Source: Chloroflexota bacterium (GTDB taxonomy: Bacteria; Chloroflexota; Dormibacteria; Dormibacterales; Dormibacteraceae). Taken from it: a DNA stretch of 23,341 nucleotides. Under the pieces are notes generated by a model. That model saw only the letters and a program-made list of their open reading frames with translations, was not told the DNA's origin and did no database searches. Shown here piece after piece: positions 15,399 to 23,341 of the stretch (its first letter is position 1; each line of letters opens with the position of its first letter). The stretch is taken from the NCBI GenBank assembly GCA_005880175.1, contig VBJR01000366.1:1-23341 (forward strand), given 5' to 3'. The translations under genes were made by a program, and so were the position numbers.

Positions 15399-16642
15399 GG
15401 CGTCAGCCTCTTCAGCTCGGCCGGCAGCAGCTGGTCCAGGTCCAGGCTCGACAGCCGCCCCTGCACCTCGGACGCCGTCCTGACGCCCATGCCGAACAGC
15501 TTGATGAACCCGGCCGCCGCGCTCTGGTCGAACTGGTCGCCGCGGCCGTACGTGGCCAGCTCCATCCGGTACAGCTGCGCCGGCGCCTTGCGGCCGACCA
15601 CCTGCGACGCGCCCCGGTACAGCTTCAGGCGCACCTGCCCCGTCACGTGCCGCTGCGTCACGCTCACGAACGCCTGCAGCGCCTCGCGAAGGGGGCTGAA
15701 CCAGAGCCCGTCGTACACGAGCTGCGCCCACTGCGCCGCCACCTGCTCCTTGAAGCGGGCCATGTCCTTCGGCAGCGTGATGTCCTCCAGCGCCTGGTGG
15801 GCCTGGAGCAGGAGCAGCGCCGCGGGCGCCTCGTAGATCTCGCGCGACTTGATCCCGATCAGCCGGTTCTCGAGATGGTCCACGCGGCCCACGCCGTGGG
15901 CGCCGCCGATGGCGTTGAGGCACTGGACCAGGTCCACCGCCTGGATCGGCCGGCCGTCGAGCGTGACGGGCAGGCCCTCGTTGAACCCGATCTCGAGGTA
16001 CGCCGGCTCCTCGGGACAGCGCTCCGGCGCCGATGTCCACGCGTACACGTCCGCGGGCGCCTCCTCCCAGGGGTCCTCCAGGATGCCCGCCTCGATCGAG
16101 CGGCCCCACAGGTTCTCGTCCACCGAGTAGGGCGACTCGACGCTGGCCGGCACCTCGATGCCGTGCTCGCGCGCGTACTCGATCTCGTCGTCGCGGTTCA
16201 TGCCCCACTCGCGCACGGGGGCCACGACCTTGAGCTCGGGCGCCAGCGCGGCGGTGGTCACGTCGAACCGGACCTGGTCGTTGCCCTTGCCGGTGCAGCC
16301 GTGGGCGACGCCGTGCGCGCCCTCGCGGCGGGCGATCTGGACCAGCAGCGCGGCGATCAGGGGCCGGCCGAGCGCGGTCGCCAGCGGGTACTCCCGCTCG
16401 TAGACCGCGCCCGCCTGGAGCGAGGGCCAGACGAAGTCGCGGAGGAAGGGCACCTTGCCGTCCACCACGTAGGCGGCCGACGCGCCCACCCGCAACGCGC
16501 GGCGCTGGATCGCGTCCAGGTCCTTCTTCTCGCCCAGGTCGATCGTCAGGGCCACGACGTCGTAGCCCTGGTCCTTCAGCCACCGGATCGCCACGGACGT
16601 GTCCAGCCCGCCGGAATAGGCGAGCACGAGCTTCTCACGCAT
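15395..16642 (-). CDS. argG: Argininosuccinate synthase
   Basis: A 415-residue N-type ATP pyrophosphatase. The PP-loop YSGGLDTS is at residues 9-16. HGCTGKGNDQVRFD, the segment around GMNRDDEIEYA and SPYSVDENLWGRSIEAGILE are all family hallmarks for citrulline and aspartate binding. It makes argininosuccinate from citrulline, aspartate and ATP. The start ATG (16642) overlaps the end of argR by 8 bases; a GTG two codons earlier (16648) is possible. The stop is TAG, shared with the ATA of argH. The length is normal and the gene looks intact. Confidence 0.97.
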   Translation of the reverse strand: MREKLVLAYSGGLDTSVAIRWLKDQGYDVVALTIDLGEKKDLDAIQRRALRVGASAAYVVDGKVPFLRDFVWPSLQAGAVYEREYPLATALGRPLIAALLVQIARREGAHGVAHGCTGKGNDQVRFDVTTAALAPELKVVAPVREWGMNRDDEIEYAREHGIEVPASVESPYSVDENLWGRSIEAGILEDPWEEAPADVYAWTSAPERCPEEPAYLEIGFNEGLPVTLDGRPIQAVDLVQCLNAIGGAHGVGRVDHLENRLIGIKSREIYEAPAALLLLQAHQALEDITLPKDMARFKEQVAAQWAQLVYDGLWFSPLREALQAFVSVTQRHVTGQVRLKLYRGASQVVGRKAPAQLYRMELATYGRGDQFDQSAAAGFIKLFGMGVRTASEVQGRLSSLDLDQLLPAELKRLTP

Positions 16643-17039
16643 CGGCACCCAGGAACCTCCTCAGGTCGTGTGCAGCGGCGTCGTCCCGGAGCACGACGAT
16701 GATCGTGTCGTCGCCGGCCACCGTGCCGGCGACCCCCTCCAGCCCGGCCTCGTCGATCGCGCGGGCGACCAGGTTGGCGGTCCCGGACGGCGTGTGGACC
16801 ACGAACAGGAACTGCACCTGCGTGGTCGAGAGCACCAGCTCGCTCACCAGCGGGGGTGGGCCGCCGGCAGCGTAGCCGTCGTTCGTCCGGACCAGGCCGA
16901 GCTCCTGGATGTCGCGCGACACCGTGGCCTGCGTGGCGCTGAACCCGCGCTCGGCCAGCACCAGCACCAGCTCCTGCTGCGTGTGCACGGGGCGCTGGCG
17001 CACAAGGTCCAGGATCGCCCGCTGCCGGTTCTCTTTCAT
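16635..17039 (-). CDS. argR: Arginine repressor ArgR
   Basis: A 134-residue protein. The winged HTH (residues 1-70) contains RQRAILDLVRQRPVHTQQEL and ATQATVSRDIQELGLVR. The C-terminal oligomerisation and arginine-binding domain carries GTANLVARAIDEAGLEGVAG and GTVAGDDTIIVV, where the GDDT motif contacts arginine. With arginine it forms hexamers that bind ARG boxes and repress biosynthesis. Its ATG overlaps the argD stop (ATGA). Its place between argD and argG is standard in actinobacteria, where argF normally precedes it; here argF is missing. It probably acts on the ARG-box-like site at the argC start, giving autoregulation of the operon. Confidence 0.96.
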   Translation of the reverse strand: MKENRQRAILDLVRQRPVHTQQELVLVLAERGFSATQATVSRDIQELGLVRTNDGYAAGGPPPLVSELVLSTTQVQFLFVVHTPSGTANLVARAIDEAGLEGVAGTVAGDDTIIVVLRDDAAAHDLRRFLGADA

Positions 17040-18214
17040 CGCTGGGCCCGTTTCATCCTCGCCACCGCCTCGTCGATCTCGGCGGCGCTGATGACGAGCG
17101 GCGGCACCAGCCGGACGGTCGAGTCGTCGGTCGCGTTGACGATCACGCCCTCGGCCAGGCAGCGGGTCTGGAACTCGCGCGCCACCGGCTGCTCGAACGC
17201 CACCGCCTGCATCAACCCGCGGCCCCGGACCTGGCGGACGCCGTCCAGCTCGGCGAGCGCCGACCGCAGGTGCTCGCCCATCTCGGCCGCGTGGCCGACC
17301 AGGCCCTCCTCCTCGATCGCGCTCAGCACCGCCACGCCGGCCGCGCAGGCCAGCGGGTTGCCGCCGAACGTCGAGCCGTGGTCGCCGGGCTCGAACACGT
17401 CGGCCCGGGGGGCGGCCAGGCAGGCGCCGATCGGCACGCCGCCGCCCAGGCCCTTGGCGAGCGTCATCACGTCCGGGACGATGCCGTGGTGCTGGTGCTC
17501 GAACCAGCGGCCCGTGCGCCCGATGCCGGTCTGGATCTCGTCCAGGATCAGCAGCAGGTCGCGCTCGTCGCACCAGGCGCGCACGCCCGCCAGGTAGTCG
17601 TCCGGCGGGGGCACGACGCCGGCCTCGCCCAGGATCGGCTCCAGCATGACCGCGACGGTCCGCTCGCCGGTCGCGCCCTTGATCGCGTCCAGGTCCCCGT
17701 ACGGCACGTGGACGAAGCCCGGGGGCAGCGGCCCGAACGGCGCCGAGTACGCGTCCTTGCCGCCGGCCGTGACCGTCGTCAGCGTCCGGCCGTGGAACGC
17801 GTCGTTCGTCGTGACGATCTCGAAGGCGCCGTCGCGGCGGACCTTGCCCCACTTCCGGGCCACCTTGATCGCGGCCTCGTTCGCCTCGGCGCCGCTGTTC
17901 GCGAAGAACACGCGGCTGGGGAACGACAGCTCGACCAGCTTCTTCGCCAGGGCGACCTGCGGCTCCGTGTAGTACAGGTTCGACGTGTGGATCAGGCGGC
18001 CGGCCTGCTCCGCCACGGCCCGGGCGACCGCTGGATGGGCGTGGCCGAGGACGTTGACCGCGATGCCCGCCACCAGGTCGAGGTACTCGCGGCCCTCGCT
18101 GTCGCGGACCGTGGCGCCGCGGCCCTCGACCATGGTGATGGGCAGTCGCTTGAACGTGCCCATGATGTAGCGGTGCTCGAGGTCGACGAGGTCGGCGAGT
18201 GTCTCACTGCTCAT
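17036..18214 (-). CDS. argD: Acetylornithine aminotransferase
   Basis: A 392-residue class III PLP aminotransferase. Landmarks are YLDLVAGIAVNVLGHAHP, FFANSGAEANEAAIKVARKW, the PLP-binding DEIQTGIGRTG, the Schiff-base lysine in MTLAKGLGGGVPIGA and STFGGNPLACAAG. It converts N-acetylglutamate semialdehyde to N-acetylornithine using glutamate. The ATG at 18214 overlaps the end of argB by 11 bases and the stop overlaps argR by 4. No lesions are seen. Confidence 0.96.
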   Translation of the reverse strand: MSSETLADLVDLEHRYIMGTFKRLPITMVEGRGATVRDSEGREYLDLVAGIAVNVLGHAHPAVARAVAEQAGRLIHTSNLYYTEPQVALAKKLVELSFPSRVFFANSGAEANEAAIKVARKWGKVRRDGAFEIVTTNDAFHGRTLTTVTAGGKDAYSAPFGPLPPGFVHVPYGDLDAIKGATGERTVAVMLEPILGEAGVVPPPDDYLAGVRAWCDERDLLLILDEIQTGIGRTGRWFEHQHHGIVPDVMTLAKGLGGGVPIGACLAAPRADVFEPGDHGSTFGGNPLACAAGVAVLSAIEEEGLVGHAAEMGEHLRSALAELDGVRQVRGRGLMQAVAFEQPVAREFQTRCLAEGVIVNATDDSTVRLVPPLVISAAEIDEAVARMKRAQR

Positions 18215-19052
18215 TCATGACCACCATGGTTCCAATGCCCGACTCGGTGAACAGCTCCAGGAGCAGCGAGTGGGGCGTGCGGCCGTCGATGATGTGGGCC
18301 TGGGGCACGGCGTCGAGCGCGCGCAGGCACGCCTGCAGCTTGGGGATCATCCCCCCCGTCACCTCGCCGTCGGCGATCATCCGCAGCGCGGCATCGCGGC
18401 CGATCTCGCTCTGGACCATCTGGCCGCTGTCCAGCACGCCGGGCACGTCCGTCATCAGGATCAGCTTGGCGGCGCCCAGCGCCACCGCCACCTCGGCCGC
18501 CACCGTGTCGGCGTTGATGTTGTACGCCCGGCCGTCGTAGCCGAGCCCGATCGACGCGATCACCGGGATGTAGCTCCGGGCCAGCAGCGCGGTGATCGGC
18601 TCGGCGTTGACCTGCACCACCCGGCCCACCAGCCCCAGGTCCGGGTCCAGCTGCTCCGCGATGATGGTCGGGCCGTCCTCGCCCGACATGCCGACCGCCT
18701 GGCCGCCCAGCCGGTTGATCGTGGCCACCAGGTCCGGGCTGACCTTGCCCGTCAGCACCATCTTGACCACGTCCATCGTGGCGGCGTCCGTGACGCGCAG
18801 GCCGTTGCGGAACACGGACCGGATGCCCAGCCGCTCGCTGAGCGCCGTGATCTCCGAGCCGCCCCCGTGCACGAGGACGGGCAGCATGCCCACGTAGCGG
18901 AGGAGCACCAGGTCGAGCAGCGTCTCCTCCTTGCGCTGCTCGATCGCGTTCCCGCCCACCTTGATGACGACGACCTGGCCGTGGAAGCGCTTGATGTACG
19001 GCAGCGCCTCCACGAGCACCCGCGCCCGGTCGTTGACGTCTACGACGGTCAT
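18204..19052 (-). CDS. argB: Acetylglutamate kinase
   Basis: A 282-residue amino-acid kinase. It has VVVIKVGGNAI (ATP phosphate loop), PVLVHGGGSEITALSERLGI (substrate loop), GQAVGMSGEDGPTIIA, YNINADTVAAEVAVALGA, LILMTDVPGVL and GGMIPKLQACLRAL. It phosphorylates N-acetylglutamate, the usual feedback-controlled step. The start ATG 19052 has AGGGGG upstream; the frame extends farther but without conserved content. It lies 19 bases after argJ. Confidence 0.96.
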   Translation of the reverse strand: MTVVDVNDRARVLVEALPYIKRFHGQVVVIKVGGNAIEQRKEETLLDLVLLRYVGMLPVLVHGGGSEITALSERLGIRSVFRNGLRVTDAATMDVVKMVLTGKVSPDLVATINRLGGQAVGMSGEDGPTIIAEQLDPDLGLVGRVVQVNAEPITALLARSYIPVIASIGLGYDGRAYNINADTVAAEVAVALGAAKLILMTDVPGVLDSGQMVQSEIGRDAALRMIADGEVTGGMIPKLQACLRALDAVPQAHIIDGRTPHSLLLELFTESGIGTMVVMNEQ

Positions 19053-19071
19053 GTTTGCCCCCTGAGCCGCG

Positions 19072-20325
19072 CTAGGTCGTGTAATCGGCATTGATCCGCA
19101 CGTACTCGGCCGAGAGGTCGCACCCCCACGCTTCGGCGCTGCCGTCGCCCAGCCCGAGGTCGGCCGCGATCTCGATCTCGGTCTGGTCGAACGCGTGCCG
19201 GATGGCGTCGAGGTCCACCTCGAGGCCCGCCCCGGCCGTGAACACGGTGACGCCCGCCACGCTGCCCGTCAGCCGGTCGATGGCGACGTCGGAGCCGCTG
19301 TAGCCGAGCGCGCACACGATGCGGCCCCAGTTGGGGTCGGCGCCGTGGACCGCCGTCTTGACCAGGCTGCTGGACGCGACCGAGCGCGCCGCCAGCCGGG
19401 CCTGCTGGTCGTCGGGGGCGCCGGTGACCCGCACCGTGAGCAGCTTCGTCGCGCCCTCGCCGTCGCGCGCGATCCGGCGGGCCAGCTCGCGCGCGACCTC
19501 CAGGATGGCCCCCTCCAGCACCTCCGACTCGGGCGAGCCCAGCTCCACTGGCGGGTTGTCCGCCGCGCCGTTCGCGATCACCAGGAACGTGTCGTTCGTC
19601 GAGCTGTCGCCGTCCACCGTGACCTGGTTGAAGCTCCGGTCGGCGATGCCCTTCACCGTGGCGGCGACCCACCCCGGCGCGACCGCCGCGTCGGTGGTCA
19701 CGTAGGCGAGCATCGTGGCCATGTTGGGGTGGATCATCCCGGAGCCCTTGCTCATGCCGCCCACCCGCACCGTCGTGCCGCCCAGCTCGAACTCGATCGC
19801 GTACGTCTTGGGGACGGTGTCCGTGGTCATGATGGCCCGGGCCGCCGCCTCGCCCCCGTCCTCGGCGAGCGACGCGCACGCCCGGGCGATGCCGTGCTTC
19901 ACGGCGTCCATGGGCAGGTAGCGGCCGATCACGCCCGTCGTGCCGACCAGCACCTGGTTGGGGTCGAGGTCGAGCCGGTCGGCCGTCAGCTTCGCCATCT
20001 GGAGCGCGTCGCGGAAGCCCTGCGCCCCGGTGCACGCGTTGGCGTTGCCCGAGCAGACCGCCAGCGCCTGGACCCGGTTGTTCTTCAGGTGCAGCTGGTC
20101 GATCACGACCGACGCGCTCTTGACGCTGTTGGTGGTGAAGACGCCGCCCGCGTCGCAGATCCGGTCGCTCGCGAACACGGTCAGGTCCTCGCGCGGGTCG
20201 CCGGGCAGGGCGCTGGCGCCGGCGGTGAACGCCTTGATCCCGCAGGCGGCCACGCCGGCCCGCCACCCCCGGGGCGCCGTCACGCCACCGGAGACGACTG
20301 TCGCGTTGGTGAGCGTCACGGCCAT
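19072..20325 (-). CDS. argJ: Glutamate N-acetyltransferase / amino-acid acetyltransferase
   Basis: A 417-residue ArgJ of the Ntn-hydrolase-like fold. The self-cleavage site is seen in KGSGMIHPNMATML, where the threonine after NMA becomes the nucleophile of the beta chain. Other marks are VFTTNSVKSASVV, VCSGNANACTGAQG, STNDTFLVIANG and ADPNWGRIVCALGYSG. It recycles the acetyl group from acetylornithine to glutamate. As no argA is seen here, it may also use acetyl-CoA (bifunctional type). The ATG at 20325 overlaps argC by 10 bases. Upstream of it the same frame stays open through argC into the SIMPL gene, a GC-rich accident noted under findings. Confidence 0.96.
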   Translation of the reverse strand: MAVTLTNATVVSGGVTAPRGWRAGVAACGIKAFTAGASALPGDPREDLTVFASDRICDAGGVFTTNSVKSASVVIDQLHLKNNRVQALAVCSGNANACTGAQGFRDALQMAKLTADRLDLDPNQVLVGTTGVIGRYLPMDAVKHGIARACASLAEDGGEAAARAIMTTDTVPKTYAIEFELGGTTVRVGGMSKGSGMIHPNMATMLAYVTTDAAVAPGWVAATVKGIADRSFNQVTVDGDSSTNDTFLVIANGAADNPPVELGSPESEVLEGAILEVARELARRIARDGEGATKLLTVRVTGAPDDQQARLAARSVASSSLVKTAVHGADPNWGRIVCALGYSGSDVAIDRLTGSVAGVTVFTAGAGLEVDLDAIRHAFDQTEIEIAADLGLGDGSAEAWGCDLSAEYVRINADYTT

Positions 20326-21326
20326 TGCAGCACCCCCTCGAGGCCAGCGGTCCGGTCGAAGCCGAACGCGATGTTGAAGCACTCCACGCCCTGCCCCGAC
20401 GCGCCCTTCACCAGGTTGTCGATCGCCGCGGTGACGACGGCCTTGGGGCCCTGCGCCGCGACGTTGACCAGGCACAGGTTCGTGTGGCTCGCCAGCTTGG
20501 TCGTGGGCGTCTGGTCCAGCAGCCGGGTGAACGGCTGGCCGGCGTAGAACTCGGCGTACGCGTCGGCCAGCTCGCCGACCGACCCCACCAGGTCGAAGTA
20601 GCAGGTCACGAGGATGCCCCTGACCATCGGGATCAGGTGGGTCACCAGCGTGACGCGGGGCGGCTCGCCGCCGGCCAGCGCCCCGAGCTCCTGCAGCAGC
20701 TCGGGCGCGTGCCGGTGGCCGCCGATCGAGTACGCGTGCACGGTCTCGGACACCTCGGAGAAGTGCACGCCGAGCGACGGCGAGCGGCCGGCCCCGGACA
20801 CGCCCGTCTTGCTGTCCACCACGACGTCGCCGCCGACCAGGCCGGCGGCGACGGCCGGTGCCAGGCCCAGGATCGCGGCGGTGGAGTGGCAGCCGGGCAC
20901 CGCCACGAGCCGCGCGTCCGCGATCTCGCGGGCGTGCAGCTCGGGCAGGCCGAACACCGCCTCGCCGAGCAGGTCCGGCGCCGGGTGCTCCTGCCGGTAC
21001 CAGCGCGGGTACTCGGCGGCCGCCCGGAGCCGGAAGTCGGCGCTCATGTCGATCACGCGCGCGCCGGCCTGGAGCCAGCCGGCGGCGCGGGTCGCTCCCG
21101 CGTTGTGGGGCAGGCAGCTGAACACGACGTCCACGCGCGAGGCATCCAGGTCCTCCTGGAAGCTGCCCACGATGTCCAGCAGCGGGAACACGGCCTGGTA
21201 GCGCTGACCGGCGAACGAGCGCGAGGTGAGCTGCGCAAGCTCCACTTCGGGGTGTCTGGCCAGGAGGTTGACGAGCGTCATGCCCGCGTACCCGTTGGCG
21301 CCGGCCACCGCTGCCCTGATCTTCAT
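20316..21326 (-). CDS. argC: N-acetyl-gamma-glutamyl-phosphate reductase
   Basis: A 336-residue ArgC. The NAD(P)-binding opening is RAAVAGANGYAGMTLVNLLA; the catalytic cysteine lies in AVPGCHSTAAILGLAPAVAA, where most relatives have GCYPTA, so two flanking residues differ while Cys is kept. IDMSADFRLR, KTGVSGAGRSP and the histidine in GGHRHAPELLQEL are conserved. It reduces acetylglutamyl phosphate to the semialdehyde. The ATG at 21326 lies inside an ATGCATGCATG run with no ribosome site. A TATGTT word 10-15 bases upstream could serve as a -10 box, which would make the mRNA nearly leaderless. It is the first gene of the operon. Confidence 0.96.
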   Translation of the reverse strand: MKIRAAVAGANGYAGMTLVNLLARHPEVELAQLTSRSFAGQRYQAVFPLLDIVGSFQEDLDASRVDVVFSCLPHNAGATRAAGWLQAGARVIDMSADFRLRAAAEYPRWYRQEHPAPDLLGEAVFGLPELHAREIADARLVAVPGCHSTAAILGLAPAVAAGLVGGDVVVDSKTGVSGAGRSPSLGVHFSEVSETVHAYSIGGHRHAPELLQELGALAGGEPPRVTLVTHLIPMVRGILVTCYFDLVGSVGELADAYAEFYAGQPFTRLLDQTPTTKLASHTNLCLVNVAAQGPKAVVTAAIDNLVKGASGQGVECFNIAFGFDRTAGLEGVLQWP

Positions 21327-21327
21327 G

Positions 21328-22221
21328 CATGCATAAACATACAGGAAGAGTGCATTTCTGCGGACCGGACGCGCCGTAGCACGTCACCGGCGGCTGCGCG
21401 ACCAGGCTCTGGACGTCCCCGAGCCGGATCCCCGCCGCCGCCGCCGTGGACGCGGCCATGTCCTTCGCCTGGCCCGCCGCCCGGCCCACCGCGTTCTGGA
21501 CCTGGTCCTGCGTCGGCTCGCCCGCGACCGGCGAGGACTGGGAGTACGCGCTCACGCCGGGGAGCGCGGACACGGCCTGGGTGGCCCGCGTCAGGGCGTC
21601 CATGCCGGTGACGGTCGCCTGGAGGGACGCGTACGCGGTGAACTGCCGGGCCTGCACGTCCGCGTAGGTGCGGTAGTACGACAACTGCACCCCCGCGGCC
21701 GGGACGCCCGCTTTGGCGAGCGCATCGCGCACGGCGGCGATCCGGGACTGGACCGCGCCCAGCGCCGTGGCGGCGTCGGTGCCGCTCTGCTGCACCGTGA
21801 CGCTGATCGTGCCCACCTCGTCCGTGCCGGTGATCGCCGCCACGCCGGTCGCCGCGAGGCCGCGGCCCTGGAACTGGACGGTCGGCGAGGCCGAGCACGA
21901 GCCGCCGGGCACCGGGTACGGCAGCGCGATGCCGGGGGCCGCGGACGAACCGGCGACCGAGGGCGCGGCCGCTCGGGCGTCGGCGGTCGAGCCGGCGGCC
22001 GACGCCGCGGACGCCTGCTGCTGCGAGGCCGCCGCGGCGGACTGCGTGTCGGCGGGCGGCGGCACCACCGTGGCCGAGGCGCCCTGCGGAGCGCCCCGGG
22101 CGGTCAGGGCGGACGCCACGAGGGCCACGCAGAGCATCAGGGCGAGCAGGGCCGCGCCGCCGGCCGCATACGGCCACCACCGGGGAAGCTGCCAGGAGGG
22201 TCGAGAGTCGATCGGGTTCAT
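21328..22221 (-). CDS. SIMPL-domain (DUF541) membrane-anchored protein, 3' end undefined
   Basis: The ATG at 22221 opens a short basic cytoplasmic start, then one membrane helix at about residues 17-40 (YAAGGAALLALMLCVALVAS), an Ala/Ser/Gln-rich linker and a SIMPL domain: GRGLAATGVAAITGTDEVGT, ISVTVQQSGTDAATALGAVQ, SYYRTYADVQARQFTAYASL and AAGIRLGDVQSLVAQPPV. SIMPL proteins are extracytoplasmic and poorly understood; some bind signalling kinases or sit in the outer envelope. No stop codon occurs before argC: the frame runs through argC in another phase and joins argJ, ending at 19072. The real end is probably near VTCYGASGPQKC, with a missing or shifted stop. A one-base shift would end it at TGA 21323, overlapping the argC ATG. 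The coordinates cover the part before argC only. Confidence 0.7.
21330..21343. promoter_or_regulatory. ARG-box-like ArgR operator at the argC start
   Basis: TGCATAAACATACA matches the classical ARG-box core TGAATAAAAATTCA at 11 of 14 positions and lies just upstream of the argC ATG. TGCA half sites follow at 21325-21332 and 21351-21354. Binding by ArgR would cover the presumed -10 region and the start codon, giving direct repression of the whole operon. No footprint data exist for this site; the call rests on similarity and position. Confidence 0.7.
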
Positions 22222-22269
22222 CGCATCGGGAACGCCGGTGGCGCCAGAAGGGAACGCGGCCCGCCGAGG

Positions 22270-23341
22270 CTACCGCCTCAGCGCCGGTTGCACGACCGCC
22301 GTCCGGCGGATCGGTGCCTCAGCCGGGCGTTCCGGCGGATGCACCGAGTAGCGGCCGTCGGGCATCCGTTCCAGCCGCCAGCCCCGCGCCAGGCGCCGGT
22401 TGTGGTCGCCGCACAGCAACCGCATGTCCTCGATGTCGGTCCGGCCTCCCAGCGCCCAGGGCACGATGTGGTCGCCCTGGGTCCACTCCGGAGGCCGGTC
22501 GCAGCCCGGCCACACGCAGCGCCGGTCCCGCTCGGCCAGCGCCTTGCGCATCTTCCGGGTGGCGGTCCGGTACTTGCGGCCGACGTGCAGCGGGTCGCCG
22601 GACTTGCTGAGGAGGATGGGCGTGATCTCGGCGTCGCTGGCGATCTGGCGCAGCGCCTTGCCCGAGATCGGCATGCCCCAGTCCAGGAGCGCGGCCGGGG
22701 CGCCGGGGTCGGCGCGGAGGGTCTCCAGGCTGGCCGTGATCGTCAGGTGCGGCCGCTGCCCGCCCCGCACCGGCAGCTCGCCGGAGTCGAGGGCGCGGGT
22801 GACGATCTGGTCGAGGGCGTCGGCCCGGCGCTGGCCGGACGTGCGCTCGTCGCCGCGGGCGCGCGGGCCCATGACGCTGTCCAGCGCCGTCTTCAACCTG
22901 GCCCCCGCGACCTCGTCCAGGTAGCCCTCGACCTCGTAGCCGCCGTCGAACGTCTCGGCCAGCCGCAGGTAGCGGCGGCGGTGCCGGCGCTCCTCCACGG
23001 ACTCCATCTCGCCCGGAGCCAGGCGGTGGACGAGGCCGAGCCCGTAGCGGAGGAGGTCGCGCGGGTCGCGGCTGCCGGCCTCCCGGAGCAGCATCCGCTC
23101 GGCCAGGCGGGCGTCGCCGCCGCCGCGGACCACGTGCTCGACCGAGCGGGCCACCACGCCCGCGTGCTGGGCCGAGAGGTCGCCGCGCTCGAAGGCGGCG
23201 GCGGTGTCCGGCAGGGCGGGCAGCTGGCGGGCCAGGCGGACCTGGGCGTGGGCGGCGCTGGAGCTGATGTGCAGGTTGCACGCGAGCCACGAGGCGCAGG
23301 ACAGTCCCGCGGTGAGCTCGCCGGCCTCGGCGGCCTGCTCG
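22270..23341 (-). CDS. DUF222 / HNH endonuclease (13E12 repeat family), N-terminal part outside the window
   Basis: 357 codons are visible. The N-terminal part is DUF222: ELTAGLSCASWLACNLHISS, AHAQVRLARQLPALPDTAAA, FERGDLSAQHAGVVARSVE. The C-terminal HNH nuclease motif is CVWPGCDRPPEWTQGDHIVP followed by WALGGRTDIEDMRLLCGDHNRRL, with two zinc-type Cys, the central DHIVP histidine and a final HNRR. The frame is open from the window edge to TGA at 22270. This family is abundant and repeated in actinobacterial genomes and is sometimes associated with mobile DNA; its physiological role is unknown. It is on the same strand as the SIMPL gene and is followed by 48 bases of gap. Confidence 0.9.
   Translation of the reverse strand, partial: EQAAEAGELTAGLSCASWLACNLHISSSAAHAQVRLARQLPALPDTAAAFERGDLSAQHAGVVARSVEHVVRGGGDARLAERMLLREAGSRDPRDLLRYGLGLVHRLAPGEMESVEERRHRRRYLRLAETFDGGYEVEGYLDEVAGARLKTALDSVMGPRARGDERTSGQRRADALDQIVTRALDSGELPVRGGQRPHLTITASLETLRADPGAPAALLDWGMPISGKALRQIASDAEITPILLSKSGDPLHVGRKYRTATRKMRKALAERDRRCVWPGCDRPPEWTQGDHIVPWALGGRTDIEDMRLLCGDHNRRLARGWRLERMPDGRYSVHPPERPAEAPIRRTAVVQPALRR

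Noticed and set aside
14873..16702. A 609-codon plus-strand open frame opposite argH and argG.
   Set aside because: Same reason: composition-driven shadow of two genes with clear family signatures.

Overview
The window reads as one contig from a high-GC actinobacterium. The evidence is a DUF222/HNH 13E12-type endonuclease, an arginine cluster in the actinobacterial order argC-J-B-D-(no F)-R-G-H, and many GTG starts and overlapping genes. A deep-branching lineage such as Thermoleophilia would fit the family resemblances, but this is inference from memory, not a search.

Layout. (1) 1-3077 is accessory chromosome: a cut-off DUF952 gene, a broken XRE/DUF4062 gene, a class I methyltransferase, a VOC-family protein and a squalene-cyclase-like alpha-toroid protein. 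(2) 3088-10160 is a complete integrative element of about 7.0 kb inserted in the 3' half of a tRNA-Ser(UGA) gene and bounded by a 63-bp perfect direct repeat. It carries a tyrosine integrase next to the tRNA, a rolling-circle-type Rep (frameshifted as given), an SSB-like protein, three HTH proteins (one broken), a stand-alone Gre C-terminal domain protein, a Nudix hydrolase, a HicAB toxin-antitoxin pair and hairpin-rich non-coding stretches. No conjugation gene (FtsK/TraB-like) is present. (3) 10191-14006 is housekeeping on the minus strand: an SRPBCC protein (amber codon), serS, lysS (internal deletion as given) and greA. (4) 14061-21326 is the arginine operon on the minus strand, with an ARG-box-like operator at the argC start. 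(5) 21327-23341 holds a membrane-anchored SIMPL-domain protein and a partial HNH endonuclease.

How the parts work together. The arg genes make arginine from acetylglutamate through citrulline, and ArgR, encoded inside the operon, probably represses from the argC operator. argF is missing from its usual place between argD and argR. In the element, SSB and Rep overlap as a replication unit, a divergent regulator region with a palindrome drives both halves, and the Nudix protein recalls the Pif immunity protein of the Streptomyces element pSAM2.

Caution. Six ORFs carry frameshifts, amber codons or internal deletions, including the normally essential lysS; argH also lacks a normal start codon and the SIMPL gene lacks its own stop. 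Some of these are likely sequence or assembly errors rather than biology, and each is flagged.
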